Below, one piece after another: positions 33,982 through 44,800 of a stretch of 64,000 nucleotides of DNA (positions are counted from its first letter, which is position 1; every line of letters starts with the position of its first letter). The DNA comes from Mastigamoeba balamuthi (Eukaryota; Evosea; Mastigamoebida; Mastigamoebidae). The position numbers and the translations under genes are program-made. The notes beneath the pieces are model-generated. The model searched no databases and was not told where the DNA came from. It worked only from the letters and a program-made list of their open reading frames with translations. The stretch covers positions 44,220 through 108,219 of the forward strand of contig CACRSC010000035.1 of NCBI GenBank assembly GCA_902651635.1, given 5' to 3'.

Positions 33982-35380
33982 TCACTGCGAGGCCGCGGGC
34001 AGCGGCTGCTGGGCCTCGTCGGCGAGCGGGTAGAGCACGAGGTCGATCTCCTGCCGGACGCGCTCAGCGCGGACGCCCTGGCAGAACATGGGCCGCGCGC
34101 CGGCGCTGACGGCCTCGCGGGCCTCGTCGGCGTCCATGCGGGCGTCGGCGAGGCCCAGGCGCCACCAGGCCCCGCGGCCCTCGGGCACGGCGATGCGGCA
34201 GCGGCCCATCTCGTCGGCGTTGGCAAAGGACGAGAAGCCGCAGAAGTGCGGCCAGCGGCGGGCGAGGACCGTGTGGACCATGCACTCGGCGGGGCACTGG
34301 ACCGAGGCGAAGAGCGCCTCGACCTGCATGGCGTCGCGGTCGGTGACGACGTAGTCGGCGGCCTCGCGGGTGAGCGCGACCCACTGGGTGCCCCAGAAGA
34401 CGTTGATGTTGTGGCGGTCGCCCTCCCACTCGTCGGGCACGCGGCCGTAGACGGCGCTGCTGGGCGCCACCGACGGCGCCGCGTAGTCGCCGCAGAGCAG
34501 CAGCCGCGGGTGGCTCGCGCGGTAGCGCTCGGCCAGCTCGTCGACGTGCATCGCGGGGTAGCAGTCGCTGCCCAGCAGCTGCACGTAGAGCCACGGCACG
34601 CCCGACGCCAGCGCCGCCTTGAAGAGGTCCAGCGACGCCAGCGCCACCGCGTACGAGTCCCGCTTGGTCCGCCGCGTCGAGATCAGCGTCGTCCGCGGCG
34701 GCAGGTTCGCCCGCAGGTACTCCATCACCTTGCTCGAGGCCGCCGTGTCCTGTGCAGAGGCGAGGGAGATATCGCAGGGGTCAGTATATCTCGTATCTCT
34801 CTCGTGACGTGGTTTTCTTTCCGCGGGATTTCCGCGGAGGGCGGTTGGAGGAATCTAGATACGCGCGCAATGTAATATGCCGCATCCGGAACTGATTTGG
34901 TTCCCTTTCGCGCTGCACCTTTGACAAAAGCGGGAAAAGGGAAATGCGCGCGCAGAGTGTAACTTTCCGCAACGAGGGGCGATGCGATGCGACAGGAGAC
35001 AGGAGGCCGAGGCGTGGCCGGGGGCGGGGGGGGACACGCACGAGGTGGACGGCGAGGTAGTGGTGGGGCTGCCAGAGGCGGGCGCAGAGGGCGACGCAGC
35101 GCTCGGCGTCGGCCATGCGGCGGTCGCAGAGGACCGCGAAGGCCAGCGAGAGCGCAGGCGCCTGCTGCTCCTGGTACGGCAGCGGGCTGTCCGACGTGCC
35201 CGTGCTGCTCGGCGTCGGAGCGCTCTCGGGCTTCTTCTCGGCCGCGTGCAGCTGATGCGACGCGGCTGCTGACGTGGCGTCGCAGAGGAGCGACGACGAG
35301 ACCTCGGAGGAGCTCAGGTCGAGCACGTCGACCGACTCGAGGGGCGCGATCTGCGCGAATATCGGCATCGGCGAGTACAT
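33982..35380 (-). CDS. Core-2/I-branching (GT14-type) glycosyltransferase
   Basis: GT14 enzymes transfer GlcNAc or xylose to glycans in the Golgi. Two exons (35380-35042 and 34749-33982) with a 292-nt intron give 368 residues. Exon 1 has a Ser/Ala-rich leader and then the first strand LSLAFAVLCDRRMADAER and HHYLAVHL. Splicing joins this to DTAASSKVMEYL, matching the family pattern HxD plus Ser. Exon 2 has ASGVPWLYVQLLGSDCYPAM, VFWGTQWVALTREAADYVV and PAECMVHTVL, where Glu fits the catalytic acid. No N-terminal TM anchor is evident, so targeting is unclear. An ATG at 35434 would add 18 residues. The gene is divergent from the bZIP gene, with about 490 bp between starts. Confidence 0.82.
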
Positions 35381-35867
35381 GGCTGCTGCGGGTGCTGCTG
35401 CTGCTGCGCCGTGCAGGAGGTGCAGTGTGCGCACTGGACTGTGTGGGGGTGGGGGACGACGGTAACGATTTCTGTTAAGTTGTGCACTCGAGTGACACAG
35501 TGCACGCGAGGTGATTCACTGAAGGAAATCCCCGATATTTTCCTGCCGCCGAAGGAATTTATCTCGAAAATGCATACAAGTCCACATCGCGTACAGTTTT
35601 TCTTTGCCGTTTTCGAAATTGTAGAACCGGCCTGGCCCGGTGCTCCGCCACAGACAGCGGCCTCCCCCATAGCGCCCCTGCATCGCGTACAGGCCCTGTC
35701 CACCACCCCCGCCGGTGGGCGCTGGACCCGCCCCTCTGCACCTTTCCCCAATCCGCCGATATTTCGGCCACTCACCCCGAGGCCGAGGGATACCGAGAGA
35801 TCCGCGGATCTCGTAGATTCTCCCGCACACAAACTTCCCACCTGCCTGGGGCGAATCGAATCGCTTG
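35381..35867. promoter_or_regulatory. Divergent promoter region, GT14 (minus) and bZIP (plus)
   Basis: This is a gene-free stretch between two divergent start codons. It holds GATATTT-type words (about 35530 and 35758), a motif also found upstream of CCT6 and of the tetraspan gene at 38534. No TATA box is obvious. Regulatory function is inferred from position only. Confidence 0.45.
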
Positions 35868-37065
35868 ATGGACGGCCTCGAGGGCGACGCCGTGGTCCAG
35901 GGCGGCCTGGACGCAGACTTCCTGATCAGCCCCCCGGACTGGTCCCTCGGCATGTCCGCCCCCCGCCCCCCGCGCGCCCCACCGCCCCAGCGCCGCCCCC
36001 GTCTTCCCCGCGTATTTATCCGATCCATTTCCCGATCTCGCTCCCCCGCAGCGAGCCGCTGCAGCCGGAGCTGGCGGGCGGCGAGCAGGACGCGATGTAC
36101 ACCGAGCGTACGCCCCGCACCCCGGGGAGCCTGTGCTCAGACGGCGGGTGCGCGCTAGATTTCGTGGCGATCAAGCCCGACCCCGAGCTCATGGGCGACT
36201 ACGCCCCTGCCGCTGCCGCCGCGGCTGCTGCTGCTGCTGCTGCGGCGGGCGAGGCCTCGCCCCCGGCGGAGAAGCAGCAGCGGGTGTCAGCGACGACGGC
36301 GCGCAAGAGGTCGCGGGCGGGGGAGGCCCAGCAGCAGCAGCAGCAGCAGCAGATGATGATGGCCGCCGAGGAGCACGCGGCGGGGTCCGGCGGCGACCAC
36401 AAGCTCGACAGGAACCGCGAGGCAGCGCTCAACTTCAGGCGCCGCCAGCGCGAGTACCTCGAGGTGCGCCGGGTGGATGGATGGATGTATATGGATGGGG
36501 GAATGCGTTTGTATCTTGGGAAATATCTCTTCCCCTGCCGCCCGGGAGATCCGGGGATCCCGTTTGCTTTTCGCTATCTGGGGTGGAACTGGCACGTGCA
36601 GGAAATGCCTGCGGTGACGTGTGGCTTGGGTCTGAATGCTGAATGTCGCATCGAGCCAATACAGAGCGTGCACTGGGTGGTGTGTTTGCGTGTGGGGGGT
36701 GCCACTGGGGTTCTGCTGCTGCTGGCGCTGGTAACCACCCTGACGCCTGCATCTCCGTTGTTGTTGGTGCTGCTCTCCAGATGCTGGAGAAGAAGGCAGC
36801 GACCCTGGACCAGGCCAACGCAGAGTCCAAGGCCCGCATCGAGTCGCTCAACTCTGAGAACGCCAAGGTGCGCGAGCAGCTCGGATACCTCCGCGGCTTC
36901 CTCGCGCAGGCCGTCTCGCTCGGCACCTCTGCGCCCCCCACGTCCTCCCTCCTCGCGGGCCTCGCCGCCGCCGCTGGCGCCCCCCCGGGCTCGGCCGCGG
37001 CCACGCCCCAGCAGCAGCAGCAGCAGCAGCCGCTCGACGGCCTGGGCAGCGCCCCCGCGGACTGA
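35868..37065 (+). CDS. bZIP transcription factor
   Basis: This is a nuclear DNA-binding protein of the basic leucine-zipper class. Three exons (35868-35953, 36052-36463, 36781-37065) encode 260 residues, with introns of 98 and 317 nt. The N-terminal part is acidic and Pro-rich, with poly-Ala and poly-Gln runs. The basic region KLDRNREAALNFRRRQREYL (NxxAAxxFR-like) is split from the zipper by the second intron exactly after REYLE. The zipper follows with heptads at LEKKAATLDQ, IESLNSENAKV and LGYLRGFL. The C-terminus has another poly-Gln run. Splicing restores a continuous helix, which supports the intron call. Target genes are unknown. Confidence 0.88.
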
Positions 37066-37456
37066 GGCGGACCCTCGCTCCCCCTCGGCCCCCTCCCCCT
37101 CCCCTCTGCCACCGCACACACCACCACCGCAAAAGGCGACACAGCAACACACCACGTCGTGCTTTGTGCCGGGCGAGGGAGAATCGGGCGAGGTTCGTGT
37201 CACATCACCAACCGCCAGGCGGGTACGCTGGTGCGGGCCTGGACGCTGATTTTCCACCCGGAGACAGGACGGAGCGAGGGCAGAGAGCCTTGGCAAGCCT
37301 GCCAGGCCTCGTGAGGGGGGCGCCCCGGCTGTGGCTGTCCTGCGGAACTGAGATTTACCAGAATCAGCGGGAGGGGCGGGGCGAATCAAAATTGGGCTGC
37401 CCTTTGAGTAGCAAGTCAAGAAACTGTGCAGCAGCCGCAGCAGCCGCAGGGAAAAA
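37066..37456 (+). other. Intergenic
   Basis: This is the 3' flank of the bZIP gene and upstream flank of the Cys-rich gene. I see no gene or notable repeat. Confidence 0.6.
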
Positions 37457-38356
37457 ATGGCGGAGGAGGCGCACATGACGGCCAAGAACGAGAGCGAGCG
37501 GGCGATGCTGAACACGGCCAACCCCAACGTGATCGCGGTGGTGCACCGGGCGCCCATCAGCGCCAAGTACTACAGCTGGCTCTGCTGCCTCGGCTGCATG
37601 GCCCCCCTCTCCTGCCTCTGCTGCACCCGCCGCCGCCTCGTCGCCTCCACCTACGTCCAGGTCCACGAGAACAGGTCCGCCGCCCCCGCGCCTGCGCCTG
37701 CGCCTGCGCCGCGCCCCCCCAGCAGCGCCGCCTGTCAGGCCAAGCGGCGGTTCAATTCCCGCCGGCGGCGGTTGTTTTTTCCCCAGAGAATATCTGTCTG
37801 AAGAATATCTTCTTTCAATTGACTCCAGGGTGGAGTTCGACTACCCCAACGTGCACTGCCTGGACCTGGCGTGCGGCGCGTGCTACTGCTGCCGCGTGCA
37901 CGACAACGTGACGACGCTGTACTTTGACAAGTACCCCGAGATCGGCCGCGCGGGCTGCTGCTCGCCGGCCTGCACGCACTGCAGCTGCTGCCCCACCTGC
38001 TGCGACTCGTGCGGCGAGGTCCGATTTCCCACCTCCCCAACAACAGATTCCCCCGCCACATATCTGGATTCGCGAATCCTGGAGTCCCAGATATGCTAAA
38101 AACAGATCTATATCTGGGTTCGATATTCGTGCTCCCAGGGCGTCGTGGTGTACAGGCACGAGTGCTGCTGCTGCAAGACCTGGCACCTGATCTCGCACCT
38201 CGAGGATGCGGACAACGTGATCAAGGCGTTCGAGGCGGCCAAGAACGCCAAGCTCAGCAACCGTGCGCCCTCTTCAATTGATTTCTGCCCCGCCTCCTGC
38301 CGCTCACTGCCCTCCCCCGCGCAGAGCCCCCGCCGCCCCCGATCGTCATGAACTGA
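37457..38356 (+). CDS. Cys-rich protein with CC/CxC clusters, family unknown
   Basis: Four exons (37457-37674, 37829-38018, 38139-38262, 38325-38356) give 187 residues, and all junctions keep phase. The N-terminus is acidic, then a short hydrophobic Cys-rich stretch (WLCCLGCMAPLSCLCC), VEFDYPNVHCLDLACGACYCC and SPACTHCSCCPTCCDSC. HECCCCKTWHLISHLEDADNV follows, and the tail is PPPPPIVMN. There is no signal peptide. The clusters suggest palmitoylation or metal binding at a membrane. Introns 1 and 4 boundaries carry CAATTGA-type words just before the 3' site. I recognise no family. Confidence 0.7.
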
Positions 38357-38533
38357 GCCCCGCGCATGAGCAGAGGAGGCCCTCCCCACAGCCGCCACCC
38401 CGTTGCTCTGTTTGGAACAGATATTTTTCCAGATATTGCCCGCTGTTGAATTTTAGTGCACTCTCGGGTCTTCCGTCGGTCCATTTCCGCTGTTTTCTGC
38501 CCTCTCGGAGAGGTACTGCACCGCTGCAGACAC

Positions 38534-39166
38534 ATGGGCACGCGCGACGCCGTGGTGGGGTTCGGTGCTGCGAGGGCCACGGTGGCTGCGGCGCTGGTGG
38601 CGGCGGCGCTGTGGGTGCGCCTCGTCACGGGCGCCGCCTCGCCGGGGACTTCGTGCTACGAGGGCGCCGCGACGCTCTGGCTCTTCGGCGAGTTCGCAAA
38701 CGCCGTCTGCTGCGTCCTCTGCGTCCTCGGCCTCGCCCTGTCGGTTGTCTGCCTCGCCCTGTGCCTCGCCAGCGCGCAGTGGCCCTCGGAGTGCAGTGCG
38801 GACGCGCTACCCGTTTTTTGACTTTGTTATTTATCTATCCGGAGTGTCGCCCGGAATTGTTCCTCACGGCCGGATGCCACTGGCGCGGCAGAGAGGTGGG
38901 CGTACTACTGGGTGCAGGGCGCGCTGCTGCTGCTGTCGGCGGTGCACGCGGCGATGAGCGGCCTGCTCGCGGTTGTCATGCACACGACCGGCAGCCCGCA
39001 GCAGTATTGCGACACCGGCGAGGCCGAGCAGTGGTCCCTCGACGCGTCGGTCTCGCTCGCTACATCCTCGATCGGCCTATCCGTTCTGGCGCTTGCCGGC
39101 AGCATTGCGCACTTCGTTGCGCTGCCCGGAAGGCGCGGCGGGTACAGCGTCCTGACCGTGAACTGA
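38534..39166 (+). CDS. Four-TM membrane protein, tandem paralogue A
   Basis: Two exons (38534-38795, 38892-39166) give 178 residues with four hydrophobic helices and two outer loops, each containing one conserved Cys (GTSCYEG and QQYCDTG). A phase-1 intron splits the protein before RWAYYWVQ, at the same place as in the two neighbours. Layout is claudin- or tetraspan-like, but no signature of either family is present. The role is unknown. Confidence 0.75.
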
Positions 39167-39738
39167 GGGCACTCTCAACAACATCACAAACGTGTGCAAT
39201 AGGCCATTACACAGTGACAACAGCGCCGATTGGCAGGACTCGCGAGAGCTTCCTTGCGACCAGCGGGGCGTTTGTGTGGCATCCCTTTGGCGCTGTCTAG
39301 GCGATCGTTACAAAAATTCAGTCCTGTTACGACACTTAATTTGCTTTGTGTTTGGGGTATCGTCCATGTCTGCGCAAGTTGACGAAATACGCGGTGCCGG
39401 AAATGGTTGCGTTCCCTCAATATTGGGGGGTGTCTTCGGCAATGTTGCCGTCGGACAGCGCCTGGCGCAGGCGCAGAGCATCCGCAGGCAGAGGAGCGAT
39501 ACTGTTTTATGCGTGTGTTGTTCGTTGCAGCCATAACACCCGTCTCTGCGTCGGTCTCAGCCTGTTCACACTTGGTCAATTCCGCCGAGAACTTTTCAAA
39601 TACTCAGCGATGCAGTGACTCAGGAGCGGTGTACTCAGCCGGTTTGAGTTCGGCCTGTCGGTGACCACACCGGAGACACCACCACTTGGTTCATATACTA
39701 CCCGAAAAGAAGCAACGCCCAGGACGAAGCAGCCGCCG
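39167..39738 (+). other. Intergenic between tandem paralogues A and B
   Basis: No gene is seen. The composition is more AT-rich than in the flanking exons. Confidence 0.55.
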
Positions 39739-40363
39739 ATGGGCTCCACCACTCTGCTATCGTGCCTCAGCGCCGCGCGGACAGCGCTGGTCGTGCTGTC
39801 ACTGCCGGCCACATTCTGGACCGGCAAGCTGCTGGGGAGGCCCGCGGAGGTGGACCCCTGCATCGATACCCCCGAAGAGCTCCCGCCTCGGCTGCTGGGC
39901 AGCGCCCTGGCCGTCGCAGCCTCCCTCAACTCCGCGCTGGTCACCTCCTTCTCTGTCGCCTGCCTCGTGGCCGTGGCTGCCTCCAACGCCCGCTCGTGGT
40001 CCAGCGCTGGCAGTGCGTTGCGTCCCGAGCACAACGAGTTGATTTCGCTCCTCAATCGATGACATTTGGCCGATCGGCCCCCCAGAGAGGCTGTGGTGCG
40101 AGCGCGGGCAGTGGGCGATGGTCGCGTTGTCCTGGACGCACTTCTGGCTGTGCTGGGTCCTCTTTCTGCTGCCACTCTCCACGGGGGGCCCCGAGGGCGG
40201 CCTCTGCTCGCCCGACGAAACCGCCACTGTCGCCGGGCGGGCGTTCCTGCGGTTTCTCTGCTGGTCCTTGTTCGCTGCCGCAGGGGCAATGCTCGCTGTA
40301 TGCGTCTCCTGCAACATGGTGCTGCCTGAGAAGTCGGGCCAGTGCAGCGGTGGCGCTGAGTGA
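39739..40363 (+). CDS. Four-TM membrane protein, tandem paralogue B
   Basis: Two exons (39739-40012, 40086-40363) give 183 residues. It shares the size, the four helices and the phase-1 intron position with its neighbours, with LWCERGQWAMVALSW after the junction. The sequence is the most divergent of the three. The intron contains GAGTTGATTTCG, a variant of the intronic TTGAT word. Confidence 0.72.
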
Positions 40364-40764
40364 CGAATTTTAAAAAAAACAACAGTGTTCAGCTGTCCTT
40401 CGTACATTCAATGTCGAATGGACGACCTTGCAGCCGGTTTCTCCACCCTTGCACCGCTGTGCTAGTGAAAGGCGTTCTATTGGGGAGCGACCTTGTGCGT
40501 CTGGCAAGCATCGTTCACAATTGCGTGTTGGCGGAATCGCACCTTCTCATCCCTCTAGCGGAATGCCGACTGTCGACGCAACAAACGCAGCAGGGCATAC
40601 GACCCCTGCGCACCGCCGAACGAGGGAGGGGGTGTTCGCTGCACCTCGGCTGGGGCGTCACAACCTAAAACAAAACTCTCTGTGTCACAGGGGGAAAATT
40701 CACTTCGATTTTTGGGGAGAATTCAAAACACTGCGATTCAGAAATAAAGCAGGTGTGCACGGAA
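40364..40764 (+). other. Intergenic between tandem paralogues B and C
   Basis: No gene is seen. AT-rich words (GATTTTTGGGG, AATTCAAAAC) lie in the last 70 bases before the ATG at 40765 and may be promoter sequence. Confidence 0.5.
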
Positions 40765-41392
40765 ATGGGCGCCAGGGGACTACTGCTGCTGTCGGGTGCG
40801 GCGAGGACTGTGCTGAGCTTCGTGAGCGTGCCCACAGCCGTCTGGGTGCGGCTACTGCTCGACGACCCGCAGGGGGCTGTGGCCTCTGTCTGCTACGGCG
40901 ACTCGGGCGTCGCGTGGCTCTTCGGCGAGCTCCTCAACGCCTGTTGCACCCTGCTCGGCGCCCTTCTCGTCTCCCTCTCCGTTGTCTGCCTTGTTGCGAC
41001 GCTGAGAGCGTCTTCGTGGCGCAGCAGCAGCAGTTGCGCAACAGTTCTCAGAACCACCGAGACTCGCGTTTTTACGTTTTCCCTCGCTCTAAAGCGGGGG
41101 GCATTTCGGCGCAGGGAGGACGTGCGCTGTGTGGATTCACGTGTCGCTAGTGGCGGTCTGCTCGGTGCACTGCGTGCTGTGCTGTGCGCTGTCGGTGTTG
41201 GCGCACGGCGAGGGGAGCCCCAGGAGACAGTGCGACACGGAGGGGTCCATCCCCCACTGGGCTGCCCGCTCGGTCACCGGTCTCGCCTCGGTATCTGTCG
41301 CTCTCGCGGTGCTCACCCTCATCGCTAGTGTCTGCGCCGCGTGTGTGATGCCCCACAAGTCCCGCGAGGTCCGCTTCAGTGCGCTCGACTAA
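40765..41392 (+). CDS. Four-TM membrane protein, tandem paralogue C
   Basis: Two exons (40765-41032, 41115-41392) give 181 residues. The first helix and loop (AARTVLSFVSVPTAVWVRLL, then VCYGDSGVAWLFGELLNACC) clearly match paralogue A (LVRLVTG, SCYEGAATLWLFGEFANAVCC). The second outer loop has RRQCDTEGS against QQYCDTGEA in A. The phase-1 intron is at the same position. Confidence 0.75.
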
Positions 41393-41812
41393 AGATGGTC
41401 GAGCGAACTCGTGGCCACGCACGCACGCACACACACACCACAGTCCGCACAACAAAATATTGCAAGCGAATGTGGGCGTTGGTGATACAGCTGCGCATCA
41501 CGGGACCAGTAGGTGTGAGTCTGAACATCTTTTATGGTGTCGGAGGGCAACGGGCTATGGCGTCGCTGTTTGCTCACCAAACATCGGCAGTCTGCACACA
41601 GAGAGAAGCTTATTTCCCGTGAGCGTCGTGACGAGTGTTGATTGTGGGTGACGACTGAAGTCGATCGATTTGCGGTGTCTATTTCGACGGTTTTTCGACA
41701 ATTTCAGTTTCTGTTTATGCCGTTGCTGGCGTATCTTGCGCAGTTCGCCAGGCTTCCGCCAGACATCACCACAAAGGCCACAGGGAACGCAGAAAGGAGG
41801 AGCAGTGGAGAG
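41393..41812 (+). other. Intergenic upstream of receptor kinase 2
   Basis: The stretch holds a CACG/CA microsatellite near 41417-41440 and otherwise unremarkable sequence. It probably contains the promoter of receptor kinase 2. Confidence 0.5.
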
Positions 41813-44800
41813 ATGAGGAGCGGGTGTGTGCTGGTGGCTGTGTGCGCGCTGCTGCTGGGGACGGCGCGCGTGTGCGCGTCCGCGGGAGTGGACCCCGACG
41901 AGCTGCGGGCGCTCTGCGCGCTGCAGCGGTCCCTCATCAACCTCCCCTGGACGCAGGACTTCTGCGGCACGACCGAGGACTACTGCGCAGGCGTCTCTGG
42001 GGTCCAGTGCAACAACCACGGCCGCGTCGAGGCTCTGTGAGCGCACTCTGAGCGCACAGCAGCCCCCCAATGCTCACGCAGCGACCCCGCCAGGCTGCTG
42101 AGCGGCAGGTGGCTGGGAGGGACCATCCCCCGCGAGATCAGCCTGCTGCGCAACCTCACGACGCTGTGCGCCACCCGCGGCAGCCCGGGCGCGTTCAGTC
42201 CTCACAGGCCCCCACAGGCTCCTCAACAACAACTTCCTCGGGGGGACCATCCCCTTCACGCTGCCCTCGATGCCCCTGCTCGCCAACATGTGAGCCCACT
42301 GCAGGCCAGTCTGTTCTGTTTATTCTCAGCAACGCACCCGCGGCCGTCGCAGAAGCCTGCAGTACAACGAGGGCCTCACGGGGACCATACCGGCGACCCT
42401 GCACTGCACCTCCCTGTGCGACGACCACCCCGCCAGCCAGCGCCAACACTTGGCGGCTGCGGCTGACGCCTTGTGCGCAGGGATGTCCGCTTCACGAAGC
42501 TCTTCGGCCCCGTCTACCCGAGCATCTGGTGCGCCCACGACGGCGCTGGCTCGCACTACTGACCCGCCCAGCGCAGCCCGGCGCTGGTGGACTTCACGTG
42601 CATCCGGGGCGTCGCGGGGGCAACGCCGAGGCCCTACTGTCCGGGTGCGTGGCCTCTCTCGCTGCCCCTGGGCTGACGACAGCGCGGCGCCAGACTGCGG
42701 GGACGGCGTGCGGGGCTACGGCGAGGAGTGCGACACGGGCAGGCCGAACCCCCTGGACAGCAACGACACGGGGTGCACGTGGTGCACCTGCGACGCCGAG
42801 CACAACTACGTGGGCGCGGCCAACGGCAAGAGCTGCACCAGTGCGAGGAAAACACAGCACACACGCCCGCAGCAGCCACAGCCACAGCCACAGCCACAGC
42901 CACAGCCACAGAGAGCCAGCGAGCCAGCCTGACACGGGCGCGGGGGAGCAGAGTGCGGGAACCACATGCAGGACCCCGGGGAGATGTGCGACAGCACGTG
43001 GGGCTGCACAGATAAGTGCGAGTGCGAGTGGGGGATGGTCTCCACAGGCTCGTTCCGGTGCACATGTGCGCAGCCCCCCCGAGCCCCCGCACCAGCCATT
43101 CCGTGACGACGATGACGACGACGACGACGAGGGAAGCTGACCAAGGGGGAGGGGAGACCAGTGTGCGGGAACATGGTGGTGAACTATGGCTTCAGAGAGG
43201 ACTGCGACGGGTCTCCCGGGTGCTCCGCCACGTGCCACTGCCTGCCCGGGTGGATCCGCTCTGCCTCGGGCAACTGCAGCAGTGCGCCTGCCCTCGCCCT
43301 CCTCCCCCGCCCTCTGCGACGCCCAGCGCCCAAGCGACCGCGGGCAGAGTGCGGGGACGGCGTGGTGGACCCCAGAGAGGCGTGCGACAGCACCGCGGGC
43401 TGCACAGACCAGTGCACGTGCGGCGCCGGGTGGTTCCGCGGCACCACGGCGATGGGCCTCCACACCTGCTCGCGTGCGCCTCCCGCTCCCCTCAGCCAGC
43501 GGCCACGCGGGCGCCAGCAACCCACTGGGACACGCACACGCATTAGACTGCAAGAACCACAAGCACGACGACTGGCGCGAGGAGTGCGACGAGGCCGACG
43601 CCGCGCTCTGCGTCGACTGCAAGTGCAAGAACGGCGGCGTCGCCCTCGGCCACCGCTGCGTTGGTGCGCCCGCGCGCTCTCCCACATCCCCGCTCTGTCC
43701 GCGCCCCTGCGAGGGTCTCAGCGCCGCGCCGCAGACGTCTCTACCATCGACAGGGACCTGTGCCCCGCCCATAACCAGGCGTGGTGCGACTTCTCCCCGG
43801 CCTGCCTCTGGTGCGAGGCCACCGAGAAGTGCATGCCCCGCGAGCTCAACGCGTCGTGCGAGCCCTGCAGCGCCTTCGACCGGTCGCAGGAGGTCCGCGC
43901 AGCCCCTCGGGCTCTGCCCTGCCCCTCTGCTCACCTGCCCTCTGCCGCCCTGCCGGCAGGAGTGCACGTACCGCCCGGGCTGCGCCTGGTGCGCCTCTGC
44001 CAGCACGTGCCTGCGCAGGGAGCAGAGCAACAGCTGCCCTGCATGCGCGGACCTCGACGACAGCGCCTGCGCCAAGTCCCCCTGTGCGTTGCGCCCCCTC
44101 TGCGGGCCCCCGTGGGCTGACAGACCGCCACTGCTCCGCCTCTGCAAGTCTGCGCTTGGTGCCCCTCGGTCGGGAGCTGCAGGGACGCCACGGAGCCCTG
44201 CGTGGCGTGCAGCGCCGTCGAGTACGAGTACGAGTGCGGGGGGCAGCTGTGGAAGCCGGGCTGCCGCTGGTGCGCAGCGAGCGGCACGTGCGCGGACCCC
44301 GAGGCCAAATGCTCGGCCTGCCTGGCGCTGCGTCATCGCGACGCGTGCTCCAACGACCCGGCGTGCGCGTGGTGCCCGACGCGGGCGCTGTGCCTCGACC
44401 GCGGCCGGAGCTGCCCGGTCTGCGCGGACCTCCCGCGGGGGTCGTGCGGCAGCCCCTGCAAGTGGTGCGACGCCAGCCTCAGCTGCATCCCCAGACGTGC
44501 GCTCCTCGCTCTCTCTCTCTCGGCCACGTAGCTGTGCCCTGCTGACGGAGCACCCGCAGAGGACTGGTGCTCGTGCCAGATGGAGAACGATAACTGCAGA
44601 ACCCCAGGATGCCAGCGGTGCCCCACAACGCACAAGTGCATTTCCGCCAGAGCCCCGTGCCCCACGTGCCACAGCTTCACTGTGCGTGCCCTCTCTCTCC
44701 CGCACACACACTCCCACTGCTCTCACACTCAAACAATCACGCTGGCACTCCCCTTAGCCCTCTCTCTCTGCCATCACACCTGCACACTCACACCCGCACA

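Noticed and set aside
42840-42915. CAGCCA hexamer run considered as a CRISPR-like or minisatellite array
   Set aside because: It is a simple hexanucleotide repeat inside an intron of receptor 2 and has no spacers.
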